This document shows, piece by piece, positions 23,592-35,200 of a stretch of 64,000 nt of DNA. The stretch comes from Lepiota brunneoincarnata (lineage: Eukaryota > Basidiomycota > Agaricomycetes > Agaricales > Agaricaceae). A program made the translations under genes and the position numbers. The stretch spans positions 1,612,001 through 1,676,000 of the forward strand of contig JAEBUN010000006.1 in the NCBI GenBank assembly GCA_023014365.1. Direction: 5' to 3'. Within the stretch, counting starts at the first letter, position 1. Each line of letters starts with the position of its first letter. A model generated the notes under the pieces. It made no database searches, was not told the DNA's origin, and saw only the letters and a list, made by a program, of their open reading frames with translations.

Positions 23592-25760
23592 ATGGTTCAC
23601 CAGCCCTCCTCCCGCCATCCTGTTCTCCTCCGGCTTAACAAGGGAATTGTTCGACTAACGCTGATTTCTGCCTTATTGTGTTTCGCCGACTCCCTACAGT
23701 TTGTGGCTTCTGCCATTGCGGATGGGGGAATTCGCGCGGGAATAGGGGGATTCATTCGTCTGTATTCCACCATCAGTATCAACGTGGATTGGGATTGAAC
23801 CCGATCCCCCCAGTTTTTTCTTTTTTCCCCTTGCTCATGCTTATCAGCGAGGCAAGGCGGTGAGTTGCATTGATTTTCTGTGGACCTACATATGATCCTA
23901 ATCCAAAGCAGGTTGTGGCTGCCGAGCCGTTGGCGCGCTCTTTATGAGATACTTTGGCTAACGTTCGAGCTCACTGTGGGAACGTCCCTTTCCTATAACC
24001 GTCATTTATTCTTCTAAATCAAATCTTCATATCCAGTCGTTGCCATTTCTGTGCTTTACAGATTGGTACTCCCTAAACACGATATCCGATTTCGCCGACT
24101 GTTTCTGGGAAGCCATGACCACCGATCCAACATATCCCGCAACATTTATCGCCCTCGGTGCTCTATCACTTGTGTCGCTCCTTCTTGTCATCTGGGCCAT
24201 CCTTATAAGCCGTGAAGCCAAGATCTGGCAGCCCTACAATAGCCTTCAAATCACGCCTGACAATAGATGGAGCGTCGTCCTCGGCAATGACATTTTCAAG
24301 AAACGTTACAGGTCAGTACCCTAACTGCTTTTTGCGGGTAATTCTTCCACGACCAAACTTCCCGCTTACACAGCACCGACAATAAAATCATTCAATATGC
24401 CCGTGGAATCTTTGCCCTGGGCCTACTTCTTATGATCATTGTTCTTTCCGCGTACCTATTCGTCGTGTCCCCATATTATTGGCGGAATGTCATCGAGTCC
24501 AAGGCCTTTAAGGCCAGGATCCCAGACGATTCCATAGCGGAATGGCAAGGAACGACTGGGGATTCGACCCCCGATTTAGGGGTGTTAAGTGTGTTGGTTG
24601 ATACCAGACACCTGAAACACTACTTGGGCGTGGGCAGGATCGCATTGGAGCGAGCTTTGAGTGCCAATGTGACCAGTATTTTGCCGGGAAACGAAAGACA
24701 CGAGTACGTTGCAGATGAGTACTTTGTAACTGAGGCTTATGGGTTGTAACCCTTCGCTCGCTCGACTAGCCAGGCTTACCTGCAGCAAAACATCCGCAGA
24801 GCATATGGTATCCTGTGACACTTCTCAAGTGTATGTTTCTCTGGCAGGACGCAGCGTTGAAGTCTCGTTCGATTTTTCGAAAGCATTTCCGGACACAGAT
24901 GTACACCCGTCAACCTACCCACACCTCCCAATCAAAGTCTATCTAGGGTTTATTACCTCCATCAGCAGCATCTACGAGGACACGGAGCCACTGTACCTCT
25001 TTCCTGGTTCTCGCTTCGATGTCTTTGCCGAAATATTTGCAAAGCGTAAACTTACGAATGAGCGGCTAGCGACTTTGGGTATGCCGGGGAAGGTAAGTCG
25101 GCTATGATCATTCAACCGGTTGCCGGAACTGATTCAACCGTAGTATCTTATCCTCCCATTCGTGGGTGCTCTCCGTTGGTTCCCAACCTCTGAGGAGCGA
25201 GGTTTAGCAGCCCCTCTGGCCCAGAACATTGCATCATTCAGGGTGTTTTTCTCTATATCCGTGACTCGTTTTGAAAAGGAATACATTGGACGGTCTGTTC
25301 TAGATGGTTTTGCAGGACTTGGTGGAACTTGGACATTCGTCAATGGCATCTTTGCCGGTATTTGTGGTTCTACATTACTGTTTGGAGCTCTTCGGTACGT
25401 CTTGTTTGATTTTCTTTTCCCATTTTGCTTGATTTGAGCACACCACCAATCATAGAGCGGAAGCCACTATCAGCCTGGGGCATGCTACACACCTTGCAAG
25501 GGGGAGCAGGTTTGCACTTCAATTCCAAGAGTGATCTAAAACTCGTCGACCCGGAAAAGCGCCGCGAGGTTCTGGAGCTCTTGTGCGCCCATTTGCTAGA
25601 TGCGGGTGATAACAAGTCGAAATTGGAATCGACTACCATGTCGGAACCCCATGATAAAGGGGAGGCTGATTCCGACACCGCAAGTTTGCTTTCACATGAA
25701 AATATCGTTCCGGTCCCTGGGTCTGGCGAGGCTGGGTTGTCTGATGAAGAGAAAAAGTAG
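23592..25760 (+). pseudogene. Multi-exon membrane protein of unknown family, copy 1 (one frame break)
   Basis: Paralogue of 48206-50364. Exons give an N-terminal hydrophobic part (MVHQPSSRHP, IVRLTLISALLCFADSLQFV), a segment TFIALGALSLVSLLLVIWAI, the conserved LQITPDNRW..GNDIFKKRYR, TDNKIIQYARGIFALGLLLM, a lumenal-looking region with YLGFITSISSIYEDTEPLYL and LFPGSRFDVFAEIF, RSVLDGFAGLGGTWTFVNGI, and an acidic C-terminal tail with ERKPLSAWGMLHTLQGGAG. Introns of 44-70 nt have good ends (for example 23860-23911). At least four membrane segments are likely. Compared with its paralogue one base is missing near 23,720, shifting frame in exon 1. The rest is open when spliced. I know no function for this family. 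Confidence 0.6.
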
Positions 25761-25869
25761 TGGAGCACTCAGGGAACGGATCATCCATGTCGGGGACAGT
25801 GCCCTGTTCCACAAGCTAGGATTCTTCGCCTTTCTTTGTCGTCCTCATATATGCTGCGACAGAATTTTG

Positions 25870-26397
25870 GCTCTGATGTATTAAAGTGGATGTACTGTTT
25901 TGATTCAAGAGTCCCTGATGAGGAGACGTATATTTCGGGTCATGGCTGAAAACGACGAACCCCAGCATGCCGGCGTCTAGTTCCTGCGAACCCCACGGCA
26001 ATTAGGACCTGGTCGGATGCCCCAAACTTGACTGGGTCGGTGCCGCCTTGAATGAAGGGGTCAGAGGATGGGATGGATTTTGAAGGTGAGGGTATTTCAT
26101 TGGGGAAGAATAACAACTCGTACGGCGGTACAGAGCCGGTATAAGTACGGAAAAGAATAACGACGTGTACGGTGGAGCAGAGATGGTACAACCACTGGAA
26201 GGCTCCATACCGAAAGCATGGAGGAGTCAGCAGGACGTCGTATTGTCGACGACTGGGGGGACAATTAGCTTGATGTGTACTCATTGTATGACCTTCGCAT
26301 AGTGTCGTCATAGCGGCTTAGAGCTCGGGCCATTACAGGCCTGGCGAAAGGGTATATAACCCGTGAGGAGAACGAGGAAAGACAAATCGTTCTTAAC
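25870..26397. other. Gene-free stretch
   Basis: Between the membrane-protein gene and the EF/ZZ tail fragment. No supported gene. Confidence 0.4.
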
Positions 26398-26866
26398 TCC
26401 CCCACTTTCATGTTTCACCATCCACCGCTCGCTATCCCGCGTTCCTCCGTTCCTTTCAGCCCCCATTGTTGATGGACATTGTGTGACCACAGAGGAAAAC
26501 CAGTGGAATATAAGAAAGAATTGTGTCCAGGACAGTTGGGTCGAGGACTCAACTTGAATGTTACGATGTTGAGCCATGATCTGTCTCAAAACTACTTCCA
26601 ACGTATCAAACCGTTCCTCCATATACATCACCATCTTGCACAACCGCTCCTCCGCCCGCGCCTCCAGCTTCGCAATCCGATTCTCGAATTTAGCATCAAC
26701 ACCAAAGAACCCTTCAGCGACTTTGTGTTCAAGGATGATGGGTCGTTGCCCGGGCGCACTGGGACGTTCCTCGAGTGTTATCGCCTGTTCCTGAGAGAGA
26801 GAAGTGTCCCTAATGTGCACGAGTGGATGGGAGAGGAGGTGTGAGGGTGAGGGACCGTTTGGCATA
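26398..26866 (-). pseudogene. EF-hand/ZZ gene C-terminal fragment 1
   Basis: The frame reads PNGPSPSHLLSHPLVHIRDT, then LEHKVAEGF, ENRIAKLEARAEERLCKM, YMEERFDTLEVVLRQIMAQ. This matches the last exon of the gene at 32285-36697. The 3' flank (gcccccat..ttgatgga.attgtgtg near 26,461-26,485) is also shared. Similarity starts abruptly at about 26,863, where block R begins, and the very end of the protein is lost after IMAQ. It has no start and no upstream exons, so it is a dead fragment. Confidence 0.75.
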
Positions 26867-27040
26867 CGCACCTAATTCCCCCCATTGATGCGTGATTCTG
26901 TAAGCGGTTCTTTATTCAATGATGTTTCCTGCCGCACCCAGTCATTTAGCCATTTGTATTTGACTTTGAGAGAGATAGGCCTTACAGTGCTGTATATACC
27001 ACAGATCGCGAGCACGAATCATGGGCGTCAAGGCAATATA
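26867..27040. repeat. Promoter-like block R, copy 3 (truncated)
   Basis: Matches the right two thirds of copies 1 and 2: gcgtgattct.taagcgg, cagtcatttagcc, gagagatagg, gtatatacc (near 26,992). Like copy 1 it continues into catgg.c.tcaaggcaatat. It abuts the EF/ZZ tail fragment. Confidence 0.7.
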
Positions 27041-27869
27041 CTACAATGCGCATCAACTTTCACGATATCGAATGCAATTCAGATGCGCACTAATATCTAC
27101 TTAATGCAAGTGCACAACGACTAAGATTAGATTTCGTGAGACTTCTGTCACATGTTTGATTATCTTCCGTTGACGACGTTTGCTTCACAACAGCATTCAA
27201 CAGACAATTCTCATGTCCCTCTTCCAAAACTCAAAGCAACCGCACAAAGACCATGGAAATCAAGCTAATACCAGTGTGTATCACTTTCGACGAGAGCTTG
27301 CCTAAATCTTATTAATGGCGTACCTACTACTACATCAGCTCTGAGCGCACCCACAACCGGAGCCAGGACCCAAGACTCTGGTGGCTTCTTTAGCGGTGCC
27401 TCGAATATCGTCGTCAGTAACTCTACCATGATCAGTCAAGTCATCCAGCCGAATGCTGCGAGTGGAAGTGGTGGGTTTTAACGCCATATTGGTTCAACTT
27501 GGCAAACAGTAGATTCTTGCCGAGGCAGACTTGACCGGTCACAACTGCACGCCCCCCCTTCATCCCCTGCACCCGTTTGATTTCCACGACACCACACACG
27601 AGCCGCGCCCTTTCAAACACACCCCACACCCTCTTGTATCCCCCCGCCTTTACTACAGGCGGCACAGGCTGGGGTATCCTCTCTCACGAGGCTTTCCCAG
27701 CACGTCCCCTTCATCCACTGCTCAGTACCGAGTCATCATATCTTTGCACGCCTTTTATAACGAATAATGCCACCTACCTAATCTGAGATGTCTATCTTTT
27801 GTTATCGGATCCCCACACGCAAGAACCTCGAAATTGCTGAGCCAGAACACCAATCCGTTTACTGCTGAA
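27041..27869. other. Gene-free stretch, NACHT gene 5' flank
   Basis: About 0.8 kb without a supported gene. Any promoter or further 5' exon of the NACHT gene must be here. C-rich around 27,550-27,720. Confidence 0.4.
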
Positions 27870-30348
27870 ATGCTATCCGCTTTGATTCATCTGCTCGTCA
27901 TCCTCCCCCGCTGCCATCCTCAAACAGGATCGAAACGCACCGCGTTGGTTCTTGATCGCAGCCGCACCTCCAACCTCCTTTGGCTCTACGGGCCCGCCGG
28001 CGTAGGCAAATCCGCTCTCGCTCAAACTATTGGAGAGTACTGCTCGGAGCAGGGTTGGCTTGGCGCCGCCTTCTTCTTGTCTCGCCCTAACAATCGAGAT
28101 GATCCAAACCGAGTTGTACCCACTCTTGCATATCAGCTTGCCGTCATGCACAGAGTGTACAAAAAAATTGTTTTTGAGAGCTCTGCTCCGCAATATGAAC
28201 CCTTGGTCCTCGATAGGGCACTCCCTTCCCAATTCCAACAACTCATAGTCAAGCCTCTCACCACAGGTTTTACAAATACATCAAGTCCTGTGGTCATCAT
28301 CATCGACGGATTGGATGAATGCAAGGGCGATGCCGCTCAACGAGAAATCATCACCTTACTGTTTGAATTTGCCACAACCTGTCGCGACACACAACTTCCG
28401 ATTCTATGGATTATCTCTAGTCGACCTGAGTGGCAGATTGTCTCAGCATTTTCAAAAGCGGATCCTTCGTCAACATGTCAGAAGGAGACACTCAACATCA
28501 TGGATGACGGGTCTCTGAAGGATCTCCGTATATTCCTTCGTAGCGGATTTCGAGACATTTGCGAAGAATATCTCACGGGCGCAGCTGCTCAATGGCCAAC
28601 TGAAGACCAATTACTCGTTCTCGAGGACAAGGCTTCAGGGCTCTTTATTTTCGGGGAGACCTTGTTGAAATTTATAGGCGACGAAGAAATTGGCGATCCC
28701 GTCGTTCAGCTAGACCTCTGCTTAGATTTCTTGAAGGGGAATCTGGTTCCTGTCGGAATCAATCCCCTGGATCCTCTTGCCTCGCTTTATAGGGGAATAA
28801 TGCGGACCATCCATCGCCGTGTCCTTCCCACCACGCTCCAGGTCTTGTATTCAAAAGTCTGTGCTTGGCATGACTATGACAACAGGATAACTCGTGATTT
28901 CCTCTGTTTGAATGAAGTCACGTATCGCTCCTCTCTCCAACGGTTGCACTCAGTGCTCAGCGTTGACAATGAAGGTCATATCACGTTCTTTCATGATTCT
29001 TTTCGGGGTTTTCTGAAGGATATCTTCAAATCTGGAGAGTTTGAGATCGCGGAAAATGACATCCTTGAACAATTCAAAGATCACTCTCTTCGATGGTTCC
29101 GCACCTGGAAGGGTTCGGGGCAGCTCCAGGAAGGAAATTTTATGACAGGTCAGGCCTCAGATGTTGGGCTCATTCCACCACAATTTATGTCTGACACCAG
29201 TTCAGAATATCTTTCTTCTCAGGACATCTTCACTCGGCTAGGTGTGTATCAATCGGTCCCGGGGTTTGTAGCATGGGTGCTACAATACAGTTGGTTTGGA
29301 TCAAGCAAGAAGGACATGTTACATGTAGTCAAAGAACTTGACGGCGTGGATTTCAGTGATTTGTGTCGGTTCGAATGTGCACACCTTGAATTCAAAAGTT
29401 TTTTACTCCAGTTAACTGCGTGGGTAAGTTCCCAAAGCTTCAGAAATCCACCTTGGTCATGCTAACTGTGTGCTCCCATCGTCAGCAAGAGAACACCAGA
29501 ATGGAATCAGGTTTCAGATTCCTGCGCTGTGATGCACAGTGTGCCACAGATGGGAAGCTTTTAGACATGTACTCTCAAGTGATTGACTTGCCAGGCATGA
29601 AGAAGCTTGACTTGCATGACTTGGTAAGGAACACTTGGTATACATAAAGCTAGCTGTTGACTGTGTTCTCTAGCATACCTCTACTTCCACAGAATGGAAG
29701 TTCCATTTTCTTGGTCTTGAGAACATAGGTCCTCTTTCAGGGCCAGTAATCTTTGAAGCAGCTTGCTGGCTTGCGTGTGTCCGTGATGCCCTCTCCTGCC
29801 CTACTGTGATGTATTTTCTCCTTGGTCACAACGACTGCACATGTCTTGTACTTGCAGCCCAATCAGGTTTAACAACTGAAGACCACCTGATCAGGGCATT
29901 CGAGGACATCCAAGAAGACTTTTCCATTCCCAAGCCCTGGCCAACACGAGAACAGATTGAACTTATATCTTCCACTATCATCAGACATCAAGCCAAACCC
30001 ATATTACCCTTCTACCCTGTTGTGACCTATATTCGTGATCCAGGTCATCAAGATCCAACCCACCGGCTAAAACAGATCCTTCATATGATTGTCCCAAGCC
30101 AGATGAGAGGACCTACCAGGGCCTGGAATAACAACAGGATAGACAACCTGAATTGCATTCCCTTCAACCTACTACTGGACCAATTGCTTCTTGATGTTCC
30201 CATGCCCAGACTTATGACTGCTTGTCATATCATTCTATTCCTCGAGTGTCTTCGCCCCTTTATCAGCTCCTTTGATGGGACATTACAATCCTTCTCCACC
30301 TCAATACAAAGTCTCTCACTTTTTCTTGGCTTGGACACCAATGTATGA
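27870..30348 (+). CDS. NACHT-domain NTPase with unique C-terminus
   Basis: STAND-type NTPase; in Agaricomycetes such proteins are expanded and thought to act in non-self recognition or programmed cell death. Three exons, 27870-29423, 29486-29623 and 29674-30348, all joined in phase 0, give about 788 residues. The P-loop GPAGVGKS is at residues 41-48, Walker B VVIIIDGLDEC at 141-151, and a sensor-like WIISSRPEWQ follows. The winged-helix part ends near the conserved FFHDSFRGFLKDIF. After residue 430 the protein carries a region unlike usual ankyrin, WD40 or TPR repeats (for example WKFHFLGLENIGPLSGPVIF). No effector domain precedes the NACHT: the protein starts just before the conserved CHP motif, so it may be short at the N-terminus or lack an unseen first exon. 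The ATG at 27870 is the first in frame. Confidence 0.85.
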
Positions 30349-30865
30349 AGGTTTGCGAGTTCGAGAGGGGAGGCAAGCGTCGTTGAGCTGAGTCAAGGAG
30401 AGGGAGAGATTGCGACAAGTCTTTCAAGATAGAGGGTATCTATTTTCACTGGAGGACAAATCCTCCTACCTCTACATTAAATACGGTAAAGAAAGTAATA
30501 CTACGTTATTCGTCGGTTATCAGAGAAGACAGCGAACGTACACGAAAAGGAGCGAAATTGTATAACTACGAGAGGCCATGTAAGTGAAACAAAATGTAGC
30601 GAAGACAGATTTTCGTGAAACAGGAACCTGGAGAAAAACTTACAAGTACGCTAGGAAGGAAAAGGTAGCTAGAAGGAAGGAGAGGGAACGGCTGTACTAA
30701 AGGTGTAGAAAAACTTAAGGAATGAAGAAAAATTTACATATATTTCAACGGGAGGGGACTTATCTGAAGACCGAAGGTACGCGTGGCCCAGGGTCGTCGC
30801 TCCGTTCCGTCGTTCGTCATCTGAGTCCGACGCTCGTCCTCTTCCGTATCGTTTCCACGCGTAGC
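30349..30865. other. Gene-free stretch
   Basis: Purine-rich spacer between the NACHT gene and the next gene. It must contain any missing first exon of the 30866-31777 gene; I could not identify one. Confidence 0.4.
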
Positions 30866-31777
30866 CAGGAGGCTACTCCCACACCAATGCCATTGACAAG
30901 GTGCTTGCAGACTTGAAGCCTATCATTTTCCGCTGCCCCAACATTGGGCATTGGAGACTCAATGATCATTTGATGTTCCTGATACCAGGCACTGAAGTAC
31001 ACCCACCCCGCCGTAGACAACCTGAAACATTTCCCCGGTTTGTGCTAGACTTGGAAACATGGATTACAGCACTGACCCAATGTATCCTATGGTGCAATAA
31101 GTTTTTTATTGAACCGGATGGTGATCCATGGAGCTGGTCAAATGGTATCATATTTTGTTTTCGCACCAATACACCCTCGGACTTACGCATGCAATACAGA
31201 TTCTGACCCCGGGGACTTGAACACAAAGATGAATTTGCCATCTCTATTACTATCTTGTTGGGTGGCATTCGGTCATGCCCCCGACCAAGTTTCTGATTTT
31301 TTGGTCCAAGAACTGCACAAACTACACTTCTGCTACATGGATCTCCATCCTAGCATCTGGTATACTCGTGACTGTGACTCTGCCTTCCTCTGGTCTATCG
31401 ACAAACTCTATCAACTGGTAGGTTATCATATACCCTTGATATGAGAAGTGATAGAACTCAGATGCATGCTTAGACTCGAGGAAATCAAAACCACTCCGCT
31501 CACATCGTACGAACCGAAGCTAACAGTCTAGTTGATCGGAGACTTTATGCCAAGCTTGACGGCTTGGGGGTATCATACTCGCCAGCCACCTTTCCCCTTG
31601 TACGCGGTGTGCCCGTCGGGAGCAGGGCTCCTTCCCAGCTTCCATGTCATAACTTTACACCATACATCCAGCATTGAAGTAGAGGATAACTCCAGCGCTT
31701 TCGAGTGGGGCGCCTTCCTCTTGGGATATGGCGTCAACTCATGCTTGGTCGCAGTACGAGTCATCCCAGCCCTCTGA
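30866..31777 (+). CDS. Unknown three-exon protein (5' end not resolved)
   Basis: Family not recognised. Exon 30866-31144 (after a GCGTAG acceptor) encodes NAIDKVLADLKPIIFRCPNI, RFVLDLETWITALTQCILWC and WSWSN. A 55-nt intron joins it in phase 1 to 31200-31417, encoding DSDPGDLNTKMNLPSLLLSC, PDQVSDFLVQELHKLHFCYM and DCDSAFLWSIDKLYQL. A longer intron (31418-31531) leads to 31532-31777, LIGDFMPSLTAWGYHTRQPP to VRVIPAL-stop. Splice ends agree with frame at every junction, which is the main argument that it is real. No signal peptide or membrane segment is evident. It lies downstream of and in the same direction as the NACHT gene, but with its own stop between, so it is a separate transcript or the rest of a longer gene. 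Confidence 0.55.
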
Positions 31778-32284
31778 CTCTAGTGCGCTCGATCCAACTG
31801 GGTGGGGCGATCCTTGACCTCCAAGACGACGGAGACCAGAGCGAGTCCGGGGCGGTAATTACGAGGAGGAATAAGTCGGAACGTTCGAATATTGTTAGTG
31901 GATACGGAAAGCTTGAATCAATTACTTCGCGCAGGTCCGCTGAGCTTGGTATATGTAATACTATCTGAACCAAATAAATCCTCGCAAAGCAAATTATCAA
32001 CAATGATCGTGTCATTGACGACATCTAGCACTGTCGTTTTTGCGCCTCATCTCAGCCCCCATAATCGATGGATATTGTGTGGTCGCAGAGAAAAATGAGC
32101 GGAAAGCAGGAAGGGATTGGGCTTGGGACAACTGGCACGAGCACTCCACTTGAATATTGCGATGCTAATAGACTATACATAATTATTGCATAATGTGAAC
32201 GACAGTGTCCCAGACACATAAATAAATCAAATCGTATAGTAACAATGATGTCCAAAGTGCGAAGGAAAAAGCCAAAGCCATCAA
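31778..32284. other. Gene-free 3' spacer
   Basis: Convergent spacer. The part near 32,055-32,165 is the 3' flank of the EF-hand/ZZ gene that is copied together with the gene tail at 26.4 and 47.7 kb. Confidence 0.45.
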
Positions 32285-35200
32285 TCACCTCATCCCATGG
32301 AAACTATGCCTCACCGTATCCCTCACAACCTGCCCATAAATCGCCGGAAGAGCCATAGTCTGAGCCATAATCTGTCTCAAAACTGCTTCCAACGTATCAA
32401 ACCGTTCCTCAGTATACGTCTCCATCTTGCACAACCGTTCCTCCACCCGTGCCTCGAGCTTCGCGATCCGACTCTCAAATTTAGCATCAACAGCAGCGAA
32501 CCCTTCTGCGACTTTGTGTTCAAGAATGATGAGTCGCTGCTCGAGTGCATTGAGACGTTCTTCGGATGTTACCGCCTGTCCTGAGAGAGAAGTATCCCGA
32601 ATGCGCACAAGTGGATGGGAGAGGAGGTGTGAGGGCGAGGGTCCGTTTGGTAGGGGTGGAACGCGATTAGCATCGCATTCATTGCAGATGAACGTGTCGC
32701 GGGCTGCGGGGACGAAGATCAGACACAATTCAGGAGCTTGTAAACGAGGGGGTAACCTACCACACATAACACATGCCCAACAAGGCGGCACCACGTTCTT
32801 CGCACAACAAGCACACACCACCCTAGACGCATTATCCCCCTCCGCATCTTCATCCTCTACCGGATGCAGTGCATTAGCTTCAAGCATCCTGAAGAGGTTC
32901 TTCATCCTCTCAATCGTAGTCCGCGCGTTTTCGACAACTCGTAGGAAATAAAAGTCATGAAGTGTTTGTTCGACCTTGACCATCGTATGCGCAGGATCAT
33001 GCGTGAACCCCCGCTTACTCGGTGCCCTGTCAGCACAGGTCGCACAGAGATCAATGTTGTCTGAAAGGTCTTCTGCCATACACGTGATGCAAAGATTCCG
33101 TGCTTTGGTGATTCGACGCTCGCACCAGTCGCAACCCCAGGCACTATAATAAATCCATACATCAGCAATGAAGCCCACTAAGCTCTCGAAATCTCCAAGC
33201 ACTTACGGGTGCCAAGGCAACTTTTGGATCTCAAAGTCAGCCAGCGCCTGATAGAATCTTGCCTCGCCCGGGTTCAAATTCCTCCTCAGGCGATCAAGTT
33301 CAGCCTTTTCTCTCGCATTCAGTGCTTTTTGAGGTGTCAAGCCCATGGTCACAACGAGTGAACGAGTGCTGAGCTCGACATATCGTTTCCGCTCAGCCGC
33401 TCTCTCCTCCAAAAACGAGCGTGACCACATCTTTTCTTGAGCCGTGTGGATCGCAGCCGAGCACGCGAACGCCCATCGAGCCCTCACAGGGTCTTCTGCA
33501 AGAACATCCGCCGAGTAGCGATACCGAGTGAGCGACGGAGGAGTTTTCGTAAGTTCAAAAGGTTGGTATGCAACATTTTCGGGATCTTCGTTCGTCCTCC
33601 TATCAGTCCATTGGGCGAGGATGGTGCCGGTACTGACATCCAGCTGCCCACGACACATCTTCTGCAAACCGTCCTCGTCCTCCGTCAGAGTGAACGAAAA
33701 GTCGTACTTTGCCCGCCGCGAGGGACGAACGCGTCCAGTGAATTCGAAAGCATTCTTGAAATGCTCACCCTTGCCAATAATATTCCCGCCATCCTCAACC
33801 AGGATAGAGATCCGCAAGATATACGTGATGGTATCCTCGCCTTCCACGAGCGAGTTATGTCCTGTCCAGGTCCCTTCCAGAGGATGAGGCATACCCAAAT
33901 GTTTCCTCCGATCAGGCTCGAATTCGAAGTAGTCTGTAGATTGGAAGCCGTCTCTGTGTCCGTATTTGAGGATCTCATACGAGGTGTTGGCGAGCATGGC
34001 TTGGATGACCTCCTTAGTCACTACCTCCCTAGCGGTCGGTGTTACGTCATCTTCTTCACTCCAAGTTCCCAAAGTAATTTGAGAGGGAATTCTTCTTATA
34101 TCGCCGTATGACAGTTGTAACTTGATTACCCGTTAGGTTCGAGTGTTTTCCCTGGACGGAAGGGAACGGAAGGCTTACCATGCCAAATGCAAAGTTGCCC
34201 AGGCGGGCCTGAATGTCAAAATGTGTTTGTTTGAAGACAGCTATATGATATATCAGGTCAGTGAACAGCTTTATGTCACTGAGATTATCGTACCTTCAAT
34301 ATTTTGGAGCCTAGTATCGATCACCAGAAGGACGGAAACGAGAGACTCGTTGAGAGTCACGAATTCTTCTGCGTCGAGGACGTGCTTGCAACCCAGTGTT
34401 AGGACTCGTAAATGCCGTTTCAGGAGAAGGTAGATCAGTGGATAAACGAACTGATGAAAACGAAATTCAGCCAACGAAATCTCATGTACATAGCTGAGAC
34501 CTCACGCGTTCGATTCGTCCTTCCCCGGTGACAAGAGAAACGGTGGCAGTCGTATCCAGTTCATAGCCGACATCCTCCAAATTCATCTCCAGTCGCTTCT
34601 CCTCTTCAGCCGTATACATCTCGGTGTAACGGACGAGGTCGTGATCCAACAACATCTTGGGGTTGACAGAATGAGTAGATCGAAGGAGAAGTTCAATCCG
34701 CCAGAACGACGGATGGAAAAGGTACTCATCCACCCCACGCCTATTCGAGGGGAGGATATACTCGAGCATCTCAAACATGGATCGCACGAGACCGTAGATC
34801 TTACTTTTGTACTGTGTAATGGTGATTTGCCAACCTGTGTCAACCAGCCAGTCAGTCGCAAATTTGCCTAGGATTAAGGGATGCCAACGTACCAACTGCC
34901 CAATAAGCGAACCATTCAGGCAAACTGTGAAAATGACTTTAGTCAATCAAAACCCTACTGCCCAGGAAACCGATCTTACCTCCACCCCGCAGGTCGTTCT
35001 TCAACAAACGTATTGACCTCCTTGATACTGATAAACCCTGTTCCATCATCGTCAACCGCTTCCAGGATGGATTGCACATATGCAGCATTGATATATGCCA
35101 GGGCCCAACGATCATCCGCCTTCCTCCTCGGAGAAGGAAGGGGACTCATCCTTGCGGATGGGGTGGGTGCGCGCGAACCAAGCGAACTCCTATCGACAGT

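Larger units (their letters stand above)
23150..26866. repeat. Inverted duplication arm 1
   Basis: Contains, in order, the gene-end fragment, the membrane-protein gene and the EF/ZZ tail fragment. The same order in opposite orientation occurs at 47357-51100. DNA similarity runs past the membrane gene stop to at least 25,860 (ccacaagctaggattcttcgcc). Degree of identity was not calculated. Confidence 0.75.

Noticed and set aside
33437..34111. 224-codon plus-strand frame
   Set aside because: Lies fully opposite the conserved EF-hand/ZZ exon 33203-34072, whose reading is supported by splicing and domain context.
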